Shown: positions 25,201 through 38,040 of the stretch, one piece after another
How the letters are laid out: the number at the start of each line of letters is the position of its first letter
Position numbering within the stretch: the first letter of the stretch is position 1
Assembly (NCBI GenBank): GCA_037389465.1
Contig: JAZARR010000213.1
Span: 5,810,501 to 5,874,500, forward strand
DNA: 64,000 nucleotides
Direction of reading: 5' to 3'
Source of the DNA: Baylisascaris procyonis
Lineage: Eukaryota > Nematoda > Chromadorea > Rhabditida > Ascarididae
Notes under the pieces: model-generated
The model's database searches: none
What the model was told of the DNA's origin: nothing
What the model saw: only the letters and a program-made list of their open reading frames with translations
Position numbers and translations under genes: made by a program

Positions 25201-26450
25201 ATACCTGACTAATGATTATTTATGGCCCATCATAAAGGAAAGTGCTCAATTCGGTTTTCATGAGATTTCACTATTATATTACTTGCTGCATAGCATTATA
25301 GGCATGAGACAGAGGAAAAATCGACCTTAGAAACCAGAGAGGTTTGCATCTTAATTCTCCAGAATCTTGAAGAATATTCATCCCCGATAGACCGCAAATA
25401 AGGGATTGTTACCATCGTGATCGAAGAGCCCTACAAAATCTATTGCACAGCCGTGAGAATTGGTTAATACCCTAGTGCGGTATATATAAACAAATAATTC
25501 ATTGTCACAAAAAGCATGCACCTTTCAAACATAAAAATGAAAGTTCTTTTTAATTACCAGTTCAGGGACGTGTGTTGAATTTATAATTTCCTTGCTGCCA
25601 AGTTCACTGTTTGTTCTGAAGAAAATAAATCCTTAAGGAAAACAACCTTTTTCCAACAACGAACGGTTTATTAGATATCTGTTAGAATAGGTATACTTGA
25701 TGAGCAAAAATCTCGAAAAAGTTTTTCAAACACATAAACTGAAATTAATTACACAAAATAGCTGCGAGATCAAATATATTAAAAATGAATTTTTTGAATA
25801 AATTCGAATCTGAGTGATTGTTGGCTATTAAACTGCCAGAAACACTTCCTCTAAAAGCTCACTAATTGTTAGCATTCTCTTGAAAAGTTAGTTCTAGGTT
25901 AGGCAATCATCTTCGAATAACCTAATTTTGCTTGGCATTTATTAGTGATGATTCGAGCGAAAACATGTAAGAAGGAACATGTCCCTATGAAAGGAAATAA
26001 AGGAACATATGCGTTTGGTATGCGAAGAGAGAGGAAGGAAGAGAGCGGGGATGTCAAACAACGCACCATCTAGAAAATCAAGTTGCTTAAGGGAAAATTC
26101 GTAAAGGCGTTAAAAAACGTCAAGGCTCCGTTGTTCCCTGAGCTAGAAAAAGAAACTGTTTCGAAATATCTAATTGTTTACTACGATGTAAAATAGTATT
26201 TCGAAGATCTGTTCTAAGACCTGGTCAGGAAAAGTCCTGTGTCCGCGTGATCAAACAAAATTTCAATTTTTGAAATATTGGCGATCCGCATAATTTTATT
26301 GTGGATAGTGTGCAGTTTAATTCCGGCAGATCGATTGATATTCAACTTTGCACATAGACATCATCCCTCATTTCTATTTTGTTCTCTTTTATTTCCACAA
26401 AAAAAACTTTTTATGAATCATAAGACCTGGGCCGGCCACGAACAGAGATA
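19300..26450. other. Large low-coding stretch
   Basis: No conserved protein is recognisable. It includes a purine-rich GC block at 21600-21680 and a dinucleotide-like AC/TG stretch at 21420-21540, which together explain a 192-codon minus-strand open frame. It also holds a short open frame ending at 22983 (plus) with coding-like composition and a SINE-like remnant near 24400. The rest is AT-rich with short homopolymer runs. Confidence 0.45.
24395..24505 (+). mobile_element. Degenerate tRNA-like SINE remnant
   Basis: A B-box-like GGTTCGAATCG at 24438-24448 follows an A-box-like GTAGCCTGGGGG at 24415-24426, with a shortened spacer. The tail (GACAGATTTGAGG, then TGTCAAGGGAAA) resembles that of the element at 12118-12225 in the same order. 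This suggests one family with internal deletions. No tRNA fold is possible. Confidence 0.4.
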
Positions 26451-26451
26451 A

Positions 26452-26966
26452 GTATTGCTTTTCACTGAGCCATTTTTTTGTTCGAGTGATATCTGTTTGG
26501 AGCAATATCTCCAAAAAAAATTTCGCCGTTCGCTAATGTATTTTCCCACTAGCTGCCATTATGTTGAAACATGTAGATGTGATGAGTCATGCCTAGATAG
26601 CAGAAATATGTTGGTTACGTGTTTCGAGATGCGTTTCACATTTTCGCAAAACTTCAAGCCTTACAAATATGCAAATTTTACGGTAACGATCATGATTCGG
26701 TCACAATGACCAAAACTAGGTGCATATTGCCCGAAATTCAAGTTCACCGACAAAACCTCGTTTTACTGTAAAACACATTTGGCGGCATATGAGTTCGTCA
26801 GGAAACGGGCAATGCAGTTCGATCAAATCGGCGTTACATCAGCAGCAAAAAGTAAAAGTCAATGGGCAAAAATTTCACTTCTATTAGTTCGTTACGAGGC
26901 CTACAATGTGACATTGAAAATATATAAAACGATGGCGTTTATAAAAGCTTTATGGTCATCCTGAAA
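26452..26966 (+). other. Long frame broken by one in-frame TGA; possible decayed exon
   Basis: A plus-strand frame opens after a stop at 26449 and runs to TGA at 26707-26709, then continues in the same frame for 85 more codons to TGA at 26964. The first half contains a cysteine cluster ETCRCDESCLDS, which has the CxCDxxC signature seen in somatomedin-B-like modules. The second half contains YCPKF and FYCKTH. Splice sites are poor, no initiator is obvious, and AT-rich chance frames of this kind are only mildly unexpected. It may be a relic or chance. Confidence 0.2.
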
Positions 26967-27261
26967 ATTCCTGCCAAATCAATTCCGTCAAAAAGTCTTT
27001 CCGCAATGACGCGAATATGTTTCTTTTTACAGATTGGATTTAATAGTGATGATGTTAGCACTCAGTGCAAAAACTTGCTTATGACATTAACCTGATGCAA
27101 TTTCGCTGAACTACTTCATGGCGATGAGGTCATCCTTATCATATTTCATGGTGATACATGACATTCAAGACGACTCTTGCAGCAGTTTACTATTAGTTGA
27201 AAATATTCATAGTTTCATATAACTGGCAGCGTCGTGCTGTCCTACCCATCTAAACTTCCAG

Positions 27262-27722
27262 CAACTCCACCGTTTTGCTTTTATACCCAACCGCATCCTC
27301 TCAAGCGCACCTCCACCATCAAACTTCGACTCGCACTGGTGTGACACACCCGCACTCTGCTCCACACCCTCCAACTCCTACCCCATTGTCAACAACCCCT
27401 TCAAGAGCTCCCTTCGCCAAGTAGTGGAGCAGCATTGCCTTCTCAACGGTTATTAAGCGCTGATGACGGGAGGGTTTTAGGGAGGCAGACGAGGATGCAA
27501 AGGTAACACCGAAGAGATATATGTTTATGCATCGGACAGCGTGCAGAGAAGAAGAGTGCACCCTACACTTTTGCTGCCTTTGTTAAGAATAGGCGCGTTA
27601 AGGGGCTTGGCCCCAGCGACGACGCTATCGTGTTGTTGCACGCTGAACTAACCCACCATCGACTGGAAACATTGCTCAGTCGCATTTCTTTCGATCCGGA
27701 TTCTCACCTAGAAAATGTCTGA
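27262..27722 (+). CDS. Possible last two exons of an unrecognised plus-strand gene
   Basis: A GC-rich island with two candidate exons. Exon 27262-27420 follows CTTCCAG and is 53 codons in phase 0, rich in Pro, Ser and Asn, including NFDSHWCDTPALCSTPSNSY; it ends before a weak donor GTAGTG. The frame 27507-27722 is 72 codons to TGA at 27720 and reads KNRRVKGLGPSDDAIVLLHA followed by a leucine-rich helix (THHRLETLLSRI). Its exact acceptor is unclear. Composition is clearly higher in GC than the neighbourhood, as in the verified exons of this window. No family is recognised. The minus strand is also partly open, so strand is not certain. Confidence 0.33.
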
Positions 27723-30700
27723 TATAGGTTTGTCTTTTAGTGTCCATTAGGAACGATTATTCAGACATTTTTTAATTGAGGAAGGGGGAGGGGAAGGAGG
27801 TTAATTAGCTGGAGATGTAGACGTCACCCAACTTGCGAACATCCATCACCTCAAGCCTACCTTACTAGTTTCAAAATAAGAGAAACAACTGACTGTATTA
27901 TTATGACAATTTTTTAACGGTTTTATGTGTCATTCGTGTTAATAACGTAACCATGGAAATATAACGTTCACAGTTTATTACGTTTTAAGTAGAAAAAAGT
28001 GTGCAGTACCGTACGGTATTGACTTTATACCATGTTTAACTAAGCATGAAGATTACGGTGCCTTTAAAATAAGGTTATAAAAACAACTAATGAACAGCTC
28101 AAGACACAAATGGCCATTCGAAACACTCATTTGATAGATCATAAGCTTCTCGAAAAAAAGCATGAAATGTTGAGAAGACTGAGAATCACGTATGCACCCT
28201 TTAGAGCTTCATATAAATATTTTGATATTTTTTATAAAGATTTGAAAATTTCTTGCAGATTTATTGAAATCTTGCAAAGCTGCAATGAAGTGATTTTTTA
28301 TTATTCTGCATTTTAATGAAATTAGTGGTCTTCTGAAGAAGGAATTATCTCTTCTCAAAAAATTTTTAAAATTTATTTCTCATGGCAACTTTCGTGATCG
28401 ATGCCAAAGTTTGTAGCTGTCATTAGCATAAATACATCTTCCAACTCATCATTGTCGTAGCTGCGTTATTTGATGCGAAATATCCTCTCAGTTGTGCTGC
28501 TTTCGCAACCAATAAATTGCTCAAATTTCACTAAGAACGTTTCAAATCTAATCTCTTCTTTCGGAATTCAAAAGAAGAAATTTTTTTATAATCACTATGC
28601 AACGGTGGGGACTTCTGCCCTTTTTTGTGGGTTATCTAACAGTTTCACTTCTTAATTCAATAAAAACCTATGATATTTGGAACTTGTATAGGTCTAAAGT
28701 TTGTTTCCAATTATCGAAATTCATCTCATTTTCAATTAAAGTCGGAGGATGTGCGTTCTCGTCTGTGTGATCGTGTTTGTTCGGGTTAGTCTTGAAGTTC
28801 TTGTTAGATCTTTCGAATTATTTTTTAAACAGAACTCACTTGTCATGCGCAAAAAAGTTTATGAAGACTGTTACGATTTCCTCCCTGTTGTTTTTGTTTT
28901 TTTTTTTTTCAGAAAATGTAGTTTGCTTTCTCCCCTAAGTGTGCTCGTTTAAATTCACAAAAAATAAGCGAGCTGATAGATATTTTCATATACTTTCAAA
29001 AAATTTACTTTGTAAAATCACATTTGCATGTGTGTGTGCCTCTATATCCGATAATCTCAGTATGGAAACGAGATAAGCTAGAAGCACGAAATTTTATGCA
29101 TTTCATATTCGCCACACAAGGATGCCCGATGATTGTCCCCTCCACCATATCACCCAATTGATCTGTCAATTTCAAACAGACTTATGGACATTTAAAGTGG
29201 CGAAAAAATTTGCATTCATCTTGCATCAATTGTATCGATTTAAGCGATTCTTTCATGAAGAATTTATATGGGCAACCTGATCACTCAAAGTATGAAGGGA
29301 TTCCTCTGCTGTTATTATTTGTTGATAGAAGTTGGTCGTTTGAGCAGCCTTCCAAAGCGCATTTGCATTCATTTCATATTCGCCCATTTTTGTTGTTCCT
29401 CGAAAATAGAACGATCCCTAAAGGTAAATAACCGAAAGATTTTGATGATATTTTTGCACTTGCAAAATTGAATATGCTGGGTGATGCTCGTTTTGTTCTT
29501 ACATATATTTGTCTCATGAATTATTTTGCTTTAACGTTGAGAATGAATTGCTTGTGTCATTGACCCATCAAACGTCGACCCATCAAAGATGGAGGTTGTT
29601 GATAGCGATGCGGACTAACTCTTGCAGCCAACAATTTTTTTTGTATATTTTTCAATTTCATTGCATCTCCCTTTCATTCCATTTCAGATCTTATTTCTAA
29701 TGTTTTTTCTAATGTCATGACTCTCCCGTCACTATCTCTTCCTCTCTCTATTTATTTACTTTCAGCAGCTTTAAAGCATGGCTATTCTGCTGTGATTGCT
29801 CATGCGTTTACTATTTATATTTTACATAATTGTTTTATTTTCCAGGCACTTTTGCCTTTCTGTCGTCTATAAAAAATCTTTTCTGGGTGCCCTCAGGGTG
29901 TTTGATTTCTCTCTGCTATAATTCCAAATATCTTTGTAAATTTTCGTTATCTACGGCCATTTTTGATGTTCATTTATTCTTCGAACGCTGTATATCGGGG
30001 AATCTCAAAGTGAGCTGAAGATTTGTTTTGAAGTGTAAGAAGTTAGGGTTCATTTACTTCTTCATTTCAATTCATCTTCGAGGAGTTCATTTTATGGAAT
30101 ATCGCTCAACTGGAGCATTAAAGCGAATATTATATTGATCAGTCATCTATTGTTCAATACTGAGCATCGTTTTTTTTTTGGTGCAATTTTTTTGGTTTTC
30201 TTAGCACCTGTGAAGTTTATTGTCTTCGATGGGCATTCTTGAGGTTCACAGAAAGATTTCATGAGCTTCACATTAGGTGTTTCCGAGTTTTATTATAGGA
30301 GCTATCGAGGTGCACATCCCATCTGTCCAATCATTGTAGTTAATACCTCTGAATTTCGTTTTGCAATGAAACACCAATGACCGAATGAATTTCATGCTGA
30401 CTGCATTTTCCACTAAGATGAATCGTTTTGCTAATCGTGCAAATGCATTGTTTGCTTTTCTTCGCAAAACGATGTCATGGAATCTCATATGGTCGAACCA
30501 TCTATTGTGAAACGAACTTTTAAAATTTGGAAATTACTTCAGAATATAATGGCGTCATTGCACTTGTCTCATAAGTAACAAATAGAAGTGAATAAAACAA
30601 CTGTGTTAATTGATTCTTCAATTTTGCTTTTTTTCGCACCATTCTGGGCGAAAATTTCCGATCGTTCCATTGAAAATTTTCATAGAATTTTTTTTTTCAG

Positions 30701-33700
30701 CACAATCTTGAAACAATCTTCTACATCAGCAAACTTTCAAGGGTGTAACATGAGAGGAGTGTAGATATCCTCTCTAAGTGATGTCGACTTTTTTCTTCGT
30801 GTTTGAGTTGCACGCATTACGGCGAGCGATGTATTTTATCGTGTTGCGTCCGCTCTCTTTCTTTTGCAGTGCTTCTTGAACATCCACCTTGTTGTCTATG
30901 CTTTACGATATTTCGTATCAACCAATTCAAAACAGGAAGCAGTTGAAAACTTCTCTTTCGTATTCATTAAAAAGTACACTTGTAATAATTTTATAGAACA
31001 CAGCTGAAGGTAAAGTAACCATTCCACTTTTTGGACCCTCGAAAAGAGTCGGAAGATATTCTTCTCACGGTAGATATCATTTCCTGATTATTCCATTGTA
31101 GACTCCCATATTTCACAGTATCGTTTATGGGATCTTGTGACTTGCTGTTCAATTGACTATCGTCGTTTATGGAAATGAACCGATAACAGAGGCTTATTTA
31201 GCTTCCAATGATCGTGCAATACGGTAGTATCAGAACATTGGATCGGCTGAAGTATATGAGGCTTTTTGCAGTTCCATCCATTGAAATGGCATTGTCTGAT
31301 ATTTTTCTTCCAAGCCAGTTAGCTGCTTTGGAGTTTATTCGAAGAAAAATGTTGTTTCTAAGCCGTATTTTGGTCAGTAAAGGCGCCAAAGTTTTCAAAA
31401 TTAGTAATTTGTAAAAGATATGAGCGATGGGAACTCCGTTTCGCTTATGCCGTCGTAATGACGCAGGTGAGACCCATCAAATTTCATCACCTCAGCTTTA
31501 ATAGTTGGTGAGTTATAATTACGTGACAGACGAACAGTTATATCTATTTAGAAGATCTGACGCACGTATGATGCGCTTTTTGCGAAAACTTATGGAAAGC
31601 TCATTATGGTGAGAAAAAATTTGAAAAAATCCCGATTTAAGTATTATCACTTCAAATTCTCGTTCTTTTCGTTCAACCTTCGTGCATCTTTGGTTAATAC
31701 TCGGGTGATATATCAATTTTTCAGCTGTAGGCTTATCGATTGCATTCTTCGTTAGTGAAGGCGGATGCTTTAACGTCATTTCTAGAGTAGTCAATGATTG
31801 ACACATAAGAACATCCCCTCTCTCATATAAATTTAATTGCCGAAAATTTTCCTCGTCAGTGTATATTTATGCGATACTTGAATGATGAAGTCGATAGCCT
31901 TAATCGGAGCATCTTTTATGGTAAACATTATTTAATATTATATTTTTGCTGATGATAAAATACTTCACATTTTAAAGAATAATGCATTCTCTTTTTAACG
32001 TTGATCGTGGTTATAGCAATCGCTATAGTCGCATTAACAACTGTTATGGTACAATGTATGGGATATGATGGCTCGTGATCGGATTACGGCAATGCTTATC
32101 TCAGTCACGATATAGAAATTGACGTTGAGTTGTGTGTTTTTTTTTTATTCAACAAGTCAAAATTTTCATAACCGTACGGCAACTAATACGTCTTTTCTCA
32201 TGCACTTATTTTCCATCAAAAATTCAAATTTTTAAAAACAGAATCGCCAAATCGTTTTCAAGCGTTTGCATGCCATTCAACTGATTTGTTTAAAATTGAA
32301 CAAAAATTGCTCAAAAAAGTAACTGTCAGCAACATTCAGTTGAGGTGGATTAACTCGATTGAATGCATAATTGCAAAAGATGAATGCAAATTGCAAAAGT
32401 ATCTCTCATTGCATGTTCATATAGCGTGCATCATTTGCTGCCATATGTACATGTATTCCATTATGTTTGATGCATGGGATGTGTCACATCACCGAATGTT
32501 CAACACTTTCCGCGTCGACCTTGAGACCAGTCAGCCCCATGATATTTTGCACATCCCTACTCACTTATTGCCAGTAGCCAGCCTCCTGCCTTAAAGGAAT
32601 GGTCTTTTATCTTTGAAGTTAATATTTCTGTTTTCAATTTTTTTTTTCTGATTGTAAGTGTTGTGGTATTGCATAGCTGTAACTGAAAGAGAACGGATAA
32701 TTGAGTTATTGCATCACAGAATTGACTTTTGAGGGTTAATGATTAAATGTTTAGATATTGCTCTATATACTTGATTCGAGTACACAATTTCCATTGATAA
32801 TGACAATTTTGAATGATTAGCACTTGTTAAAATATTATATTAAAAGGTGTGCATTTCTGAGATGTTCAATTTACTATATAAGTCGACTAATTTGCGGATG
32901 CTGAATTTTATTGCAAAACGACGCAGGAGAAAATTTACTCAATTCCTTTCTTTAATTGTTTTCTACTCGTAAAGGTTGTTAAGTTTTTCATGCAAACTGA
33001 ATGGGCAATATGATGAATTTGAGCTAATCGTAATATGGCTTTATGATTATTGCGATGTTATATTTTGAAGTGCGCTACACGTGTAGTGAATATGGTACAA
33101 TGAACAATACTGTGGTAAATATAATCAATTAGAAGACATTCAGTAATTCATATACACCTATTGCGTTAATTTGATTGCTCGAAATATGGTGATAAGACTT
33201 TTTCCTATGCAAGCAGAAAGTAGATTTAATGCGATTTTCTGTCTGCTTGCCAACTTGAGTCAAATTAAATTAGGGGCGCGATCAAAGAGACGACAATAAT
33301 CCACCAGCTCCACAATCCTGCGGAAACTTTGAACAGTAAAACTACAGCAAGGAAATGAAGAGAACGCAAATTTTAAAATTAGAACAGTGCGATAAAAAAA
33401 AATGTCAAGCAGAAAGCACTTGGAAGGTAAATATTGTGCAAGGCTGTGGCATTTTTAACCTTGCCTTATTCGGCGTCGTTTGCCACCCCTTTTGAATGCT
33501 TTCTCTTCGACATCGTTTAAGGATAATCCGTAAAACACAAAAAGTATGACTGCTCCATTTTTGTATATTTTTGATTCTCAGTGTTCGTTTAGGTCTTGCA
33601 TCGCGTTCGCCTTCATCCATAGGTATGATTTTGCTCTGTGCGCCATCCAATAGTTGAATCAACCGTGGGATGAAAAGTCATGAGTAAAGTGATCATTCAG

Positions 33701-35435
33701 ATCTTTTTGTGAAGTGCCTGATTTCGATTATTTGCCCTGAATTCGTTTTCTCTTCATTCACCAGCTTTGATTTGATTTCGTTCGCCTCCCCTCCACTATC
33801 CTCCATCCATCTTCAATCCTCTAGGATTGTGTAAGTTGTTAGATCAGTGTTTCGCTTTTTTTTCCGTTGTTTATCCAGTTCACTTGAGGTTGCCATGTGG
33901 ACAGCGATAAAAGCGAGAGTCTTAAAGCGTAAATCTTACCAATACATTCCTGCTTCATACGGTAACGTGCATCGCATCGTCGTTTTTTATAACCTCAATT
34001 TTCCTCGTAATTGCATATGCTTTTAAATGTAACAGAGAACTATCATATTACCGAAATTGGAGTGTCCTTTTGAATTGAATGGTGTTGGTCTGCATAACAT
34101 TTAATGTTTGAGAATACTGCAGCGATATAACCGAATTTTTTACAAGTTTTTTATTTGTTTAGCAATTTGATTCGCAATGTTGTTCGATTTGCTTAACTCT
34201 TGTGGTAGTTTCATTTCACTTAGAAATCAAGTAGTGCAAGTGTTCTCTTTATATTTGTTGATACCGATTTACAACGTTCAAATTTCTAATTATTATTCAC
34301 AAACAACCTCAATATTTGCATATCGGACTCGATTTTTCTCAATCGATCTCTTCAATTGCTCTATTTATGCCGTCGTTAAGATAGCGTAGCGATCTGAGCG
34401 ATTGTATGAGAGGCAATACCCATAATAAACTGTGATTTGCATATAAAAGGATAGTTTGTGGGACACAGTGGTGGTCCGTTTACTGTCGAAAAGAGCGTAA
34501 ATTTGAAACGAGTTCATCGATACAACAATTGTACGCTGATGGCAGCGGCTTTGCTCAGCCGGATCGGATTTCATTCGCATCGTAGCAATACTGCATACCT
34601 AATGCTCGTTGGCCACGCTCGCTCCTCTCTGTCAGTTGTAATTTACGCCCTTATGAAACATTTTTTTTTTCGAATTTACACACCTGTCTTGTTGGATTAT
34701 TCAACGAAATTGTTGCATAGATCTGATATTTGTGTATTCGAACAGCAATAAGAAATCAATGTTTTGCTTGTCCGCTTATGTCAACATTAAACGATTACCC
34801 AACCATTTACATAACGATCGTTTGTAGTATTTTGATCGATTTTCAGTCATATTTGGCATCTTATAGTGCTTTGCTTTGTTGTTGAGTGTTTTGATTGCTA
34901 GCAGATGTGAAGTCAACAGGTGCGTTTACGTGAACTTTACTCCTACCCTTTTTGAATTTGATAACAAATAATGTTATATTTTACGTCTTGGATATTCTCT
35001 TTTTTTCGCATTTCTCATATACTAATTTATTTGTCGAAATCTGTTAACTTCATCTCAATAAATGTTTATTTCATTTCGATTCATTAATGTCTAGATGAAC
35101 TCACTACCGTTATTTAGTAGCTTGAAATTCTTACTCATTAATTTATTGCATTTTAGAATGAACAAATGTAATCGCAAATTTCCTTCAAATTTCGAGATTT
35201 CTCTCATTTTTGTTGAGTATATCTGTAATTTCTTATGCTACCAATCCAAAACACAAATTTTTCATTCTGATGTTATTCCTGTGCGGAGTGTACCCATCAA
35301 TTATTGCTATTTGCTCTTACATATTAATAATAAGTTCATCGTTCGAAAAGGGTAATATTCACTTTTATGTGAGAGCTGTTTCTTCCGATTGCCTAGTCTT
35401 ATTTTAAAATAAAATTATTGGAGAAACATGCTCAA

Positions 35436-35470
35436 AAAGCTGACACGAAATGCGCGTTTGTATCCGCTTC
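35436..35470 (+). repeat. Dispersed hairpin repeat, copy 2
   Basis: AAGCTGACACGAAATGCGCG then TTTGTATCCGCTTCACC. Aligns with the copies at 9874 and 63917 (reverse) with a few substitutions. Confidence 0.5.
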
Positions 35471-36404
35471 ACCTAATCAACCAATTTCACAAGTTATCAA
35501 CCAAAAGCAAATTATGCAAAATATTGTCTTCAAATTTGAGATGAACCGACTGTCCACGCATTTTTTGGTGTAAAATGCTTGCTGGTTTCTTTGCCATTTT
35601 AAATCTCTTTATTTCCTAAAAAGTGTAGACCAGTCTCAGATATAGTTTAGAAGGTTTGGTTATCTTATCGTTTAGATCGTATCTATCCGAATTTCGTAAC
35701 TTTTGACTCTTGTCAACTGACGGCAGCCCTTAACAAATATATGTGTACAAACATGGCAGTGCTAAAATGCACTTCAGCAGAGTAGATTTAACAAGAGGTA
35801 ATAAGAACTACCTCGTTTTATTATAGATAGAGGAGTTGTTCAAGAATTTTCAAATTGTTCGATAAGTCAAAAGATGTTTGAGTTTTTGTTATCTTCCTTT
35901 TTTTGCTTTTCGGAACTTTTCCGTAGTTCTTTGCTTTTTCAGTCGCGTCTTATCACAACGCCACTTCTGTCTCAAGTATCTGCTTGTGTTTTTATGCTTA
36001 GTGCTTTTAACAGGCAAACTAGAGGCAATGACCACCGGTCATCCTCCAGATGGTTGTATTGGTCAGTAATTTTTATTTTGTATTTTTTTGCAAGAAAGAA
36101 AATAGTGAAAAGATTCGAATAAATTACAACTTTTTCATGTCACTGAAATAGGTCATCATCTTTTGCACTCGAATTTGCATAAACGAAGTGAGTCCCCATT
36201 TGCAATTTTGCATTCATTTCATGATAATCATAGCGACTCAATCATTTTCTCAAAAAAGAACCAGCTGTTTTCGTTTCAGCAGAGAAAGAGAGAGCTGTTA
36301 TTCAAATCTTTCGTTTTTTGGTCAGCTTTTGGACGACAAGATGGCTTTCGAAGGGGGAAGAGGGTGGGGCAGAGGTAATTTTGAAATTCTTTCACAAATG
36401 AAAA

Positions 36405-36480
36405 CTGTGTCCGCAGACCGAGTTCGAACTCATCACCTATCGATTACCAAGCGAACCTTATACCAGTGAGCCACGACAAG
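36405..36480 (-). mobile_element. tRNA-like SINE remnant, minus strand
   Basis: On the minus strand TGGCTCACTGG (complement of 36463-36473) matches the tRNA A box, and AGTTCGAACTC (complement of 36420-36430) matches the B box apart from stem mismatches. The T-arm stem does not pair properly and no acceptor stem forms, so it is not a functional tRNA. Likely a tRNA-derived retroposon or tRNA pseudogene. Confidence 0.45.
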
Positions 36481-37227
36481 CGATTGAAGGGGGCATGCTT
36501 GATGAATGATTGTTCTTTATGCATCAATGACTATCATCAGCAAGAAAGGAATTTTTTTGCTGAAAATTATTCTTTATTCTATCGCGTTTTTTGCTCGTCG
36601 ATTAAATTTTTCTGGAACCGGTGATCACTAAGTTGTATCAAACGTTTCCTTGATGTTTTTTACTTTTTGTGAAAAACAACCGAGCAATCGTTCTTTTATA
36701 ATTTCCTTTGAAAACATTCCTCCAATCGTTTTTGTCCGATTTCATGAAGCACTTCTTGACCTCGGTGAGGATGCGAAACAATTGAGGACTATGAATTCAA
36801 TGGAAGACGCTGAAGTGCTACTTCTTCTGATGAGTTCGTAAAGGGCCTTCATATGATCTACAATACCTTCATGGGTGTTTGCAAGTGTCGAAAATTTGCA
36901 ACACAACAATTTGCATTCATTCTAATGCTGTTTTGGATTTTTTCAATATTTAGGCAAATCTGTGTTTATTCGGCCATAAAAATATTATAAATATTAAAAA
37001 ACATTTTGTTTTCCTTTATGGGAATTTTCAATACCGGTTGGTTTATCAGTGTCAAACTGCAAAAGGGGAGTTCCGTGACAAATATTATGCTGGCTTATTG
37101 CCCCGTCGTCATACTTTCAGTGTCTTTCTGTTCCTTCCGGCAGCTTTCATCTTCTAATCCTTTCTTTTTGTCGTCGTTGATTTGTAGTATGAAGGTTGTC
37201 ATCTAACTTCTGTGGTTGAGATTCGTA

Positions 37228-37435
37228 ACCGAATTTTCTGGTTCAATCTAAATTAAATCTGGTCCCGATTAAGCCTGGAAACAGAGCCGGACCGGATTCA
37301 ACTCTCCAAGAGGAGTTAACTCCGGTTGCCCATCCCGGCTCACTTTGAAATAAAGCAAAGCCCGCCACTGAATCAAAACCATTCCCATGTGGTTTCGGTC
37401 TCATCTAGGCTGGGGTAGCGATGGAGACCGAATTT
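37228..37435. mobile_element. Structured ~190-bp insertion flanked by 9-bp direct repeats
   Basis: ACCGAATTT occurs at 37228-37236 and again at 37427-37435, bracketing about 190 bp that is far more GC-rich than the flanks. Inside are two strong hairpins. One spans 37284-37341, with GAGCCGG pairing CCGGCTC and a second helix of ACCGGA...AACTCT against AGGAGTTAACTCCGGT. The other has TTCGGTCTC at 37394-37402 pairing with GAGACCGAA at 37424-37432. A smaller AAACCA/TGTGGTTT stem lies between them. The layout fits a non-autonomous mobile element with a target-site duplication, or a structured RNA locus. I do not recognise the family. Confidence 0.45.
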
Positions 37436-37867
37436 AACAAATACATCTTTTGCTCCTCGTTCTGGCGTTTTTCTTCTTTATTCTTTGCAAAAATAGAGGC
37501 TTTTTTTACATGTGGACGTTGAATAGGTGTAGGTAATGAAACGATTTGTTAGCGTGTAAAATGCATCTATATGAGCGTTTGCAGCTTTTCAGTGTGCACA
37601 CTGAATCGATTTCTTCCCATTCCGAATGTCCACACTGTTCTTCGAGCGCATTCCTTTTTTCACGCTCTATTTTTGCCTTTAAAAAACAATCGATAACCAC
37701 ATATTTCGATGAATACATTTTTTCAGTCCGTATTAAAGTTAAATAGTCATTCATTTTGAATGAATGCCATGTTCGCTTGCTTCTTTTCGAATTTAGGCGC
37801 TTTCAAATGTTTCACACACAGTTTGAAATTGTTTTGTGTGTGGCTCATTATTTGGCCGTCATTTACG

Positions 37868-37869
<2 letters not shown>

Positions 37870-37953
<84 letters not shown>
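37870..37953. repeat. TA dinucleotide microsatellite
   Basis: About 42 uninterrupted TA units. They generate the tyrosine/isoleucine open frames on both strands here, which are not genes. Confidence 0.97.
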
Positions 37954-37955
<2 letters not shown>

Positions 37956-38040
37956 TAAATTTTACACTATGTTTGTCCAGCATACAATTTATGCGAACAT
38001 CTGAAGCCAATTTTATGAAATTTAGCAGTTTTAAGGAATT

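Larger units (their letters stand above)
27723..37227. other. Gene-poor stretch
   Basis: Nothing with recognisable homology. Pyrimidine-rich stretches and many TTTGCAT motifs occur. A GC-richer plus-strand frame at 34458-34751 and a small acceptor/donor-bounded segment at 36014-36061 (between AACAG and GTCAGT) are the only coding-like spots. A SINE-like remnant lies at 36405-36480 and a dispersed repeat copy at 35436-35470. Confidence 0.45.

Noticed and set aside
36014..36061. 48-nt segment between AACAG and GTCAGT reading KLEAMTTGHPPDGCI
   Set aside because: Well bounded by splice-like sites, but too short and without compatible neighbours to call an exon.
36405..36480. Functional tRNA gene on the minus strand
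   Set aside because: A and B boxes are present, but the acceptor and T-arm stems do not pair.
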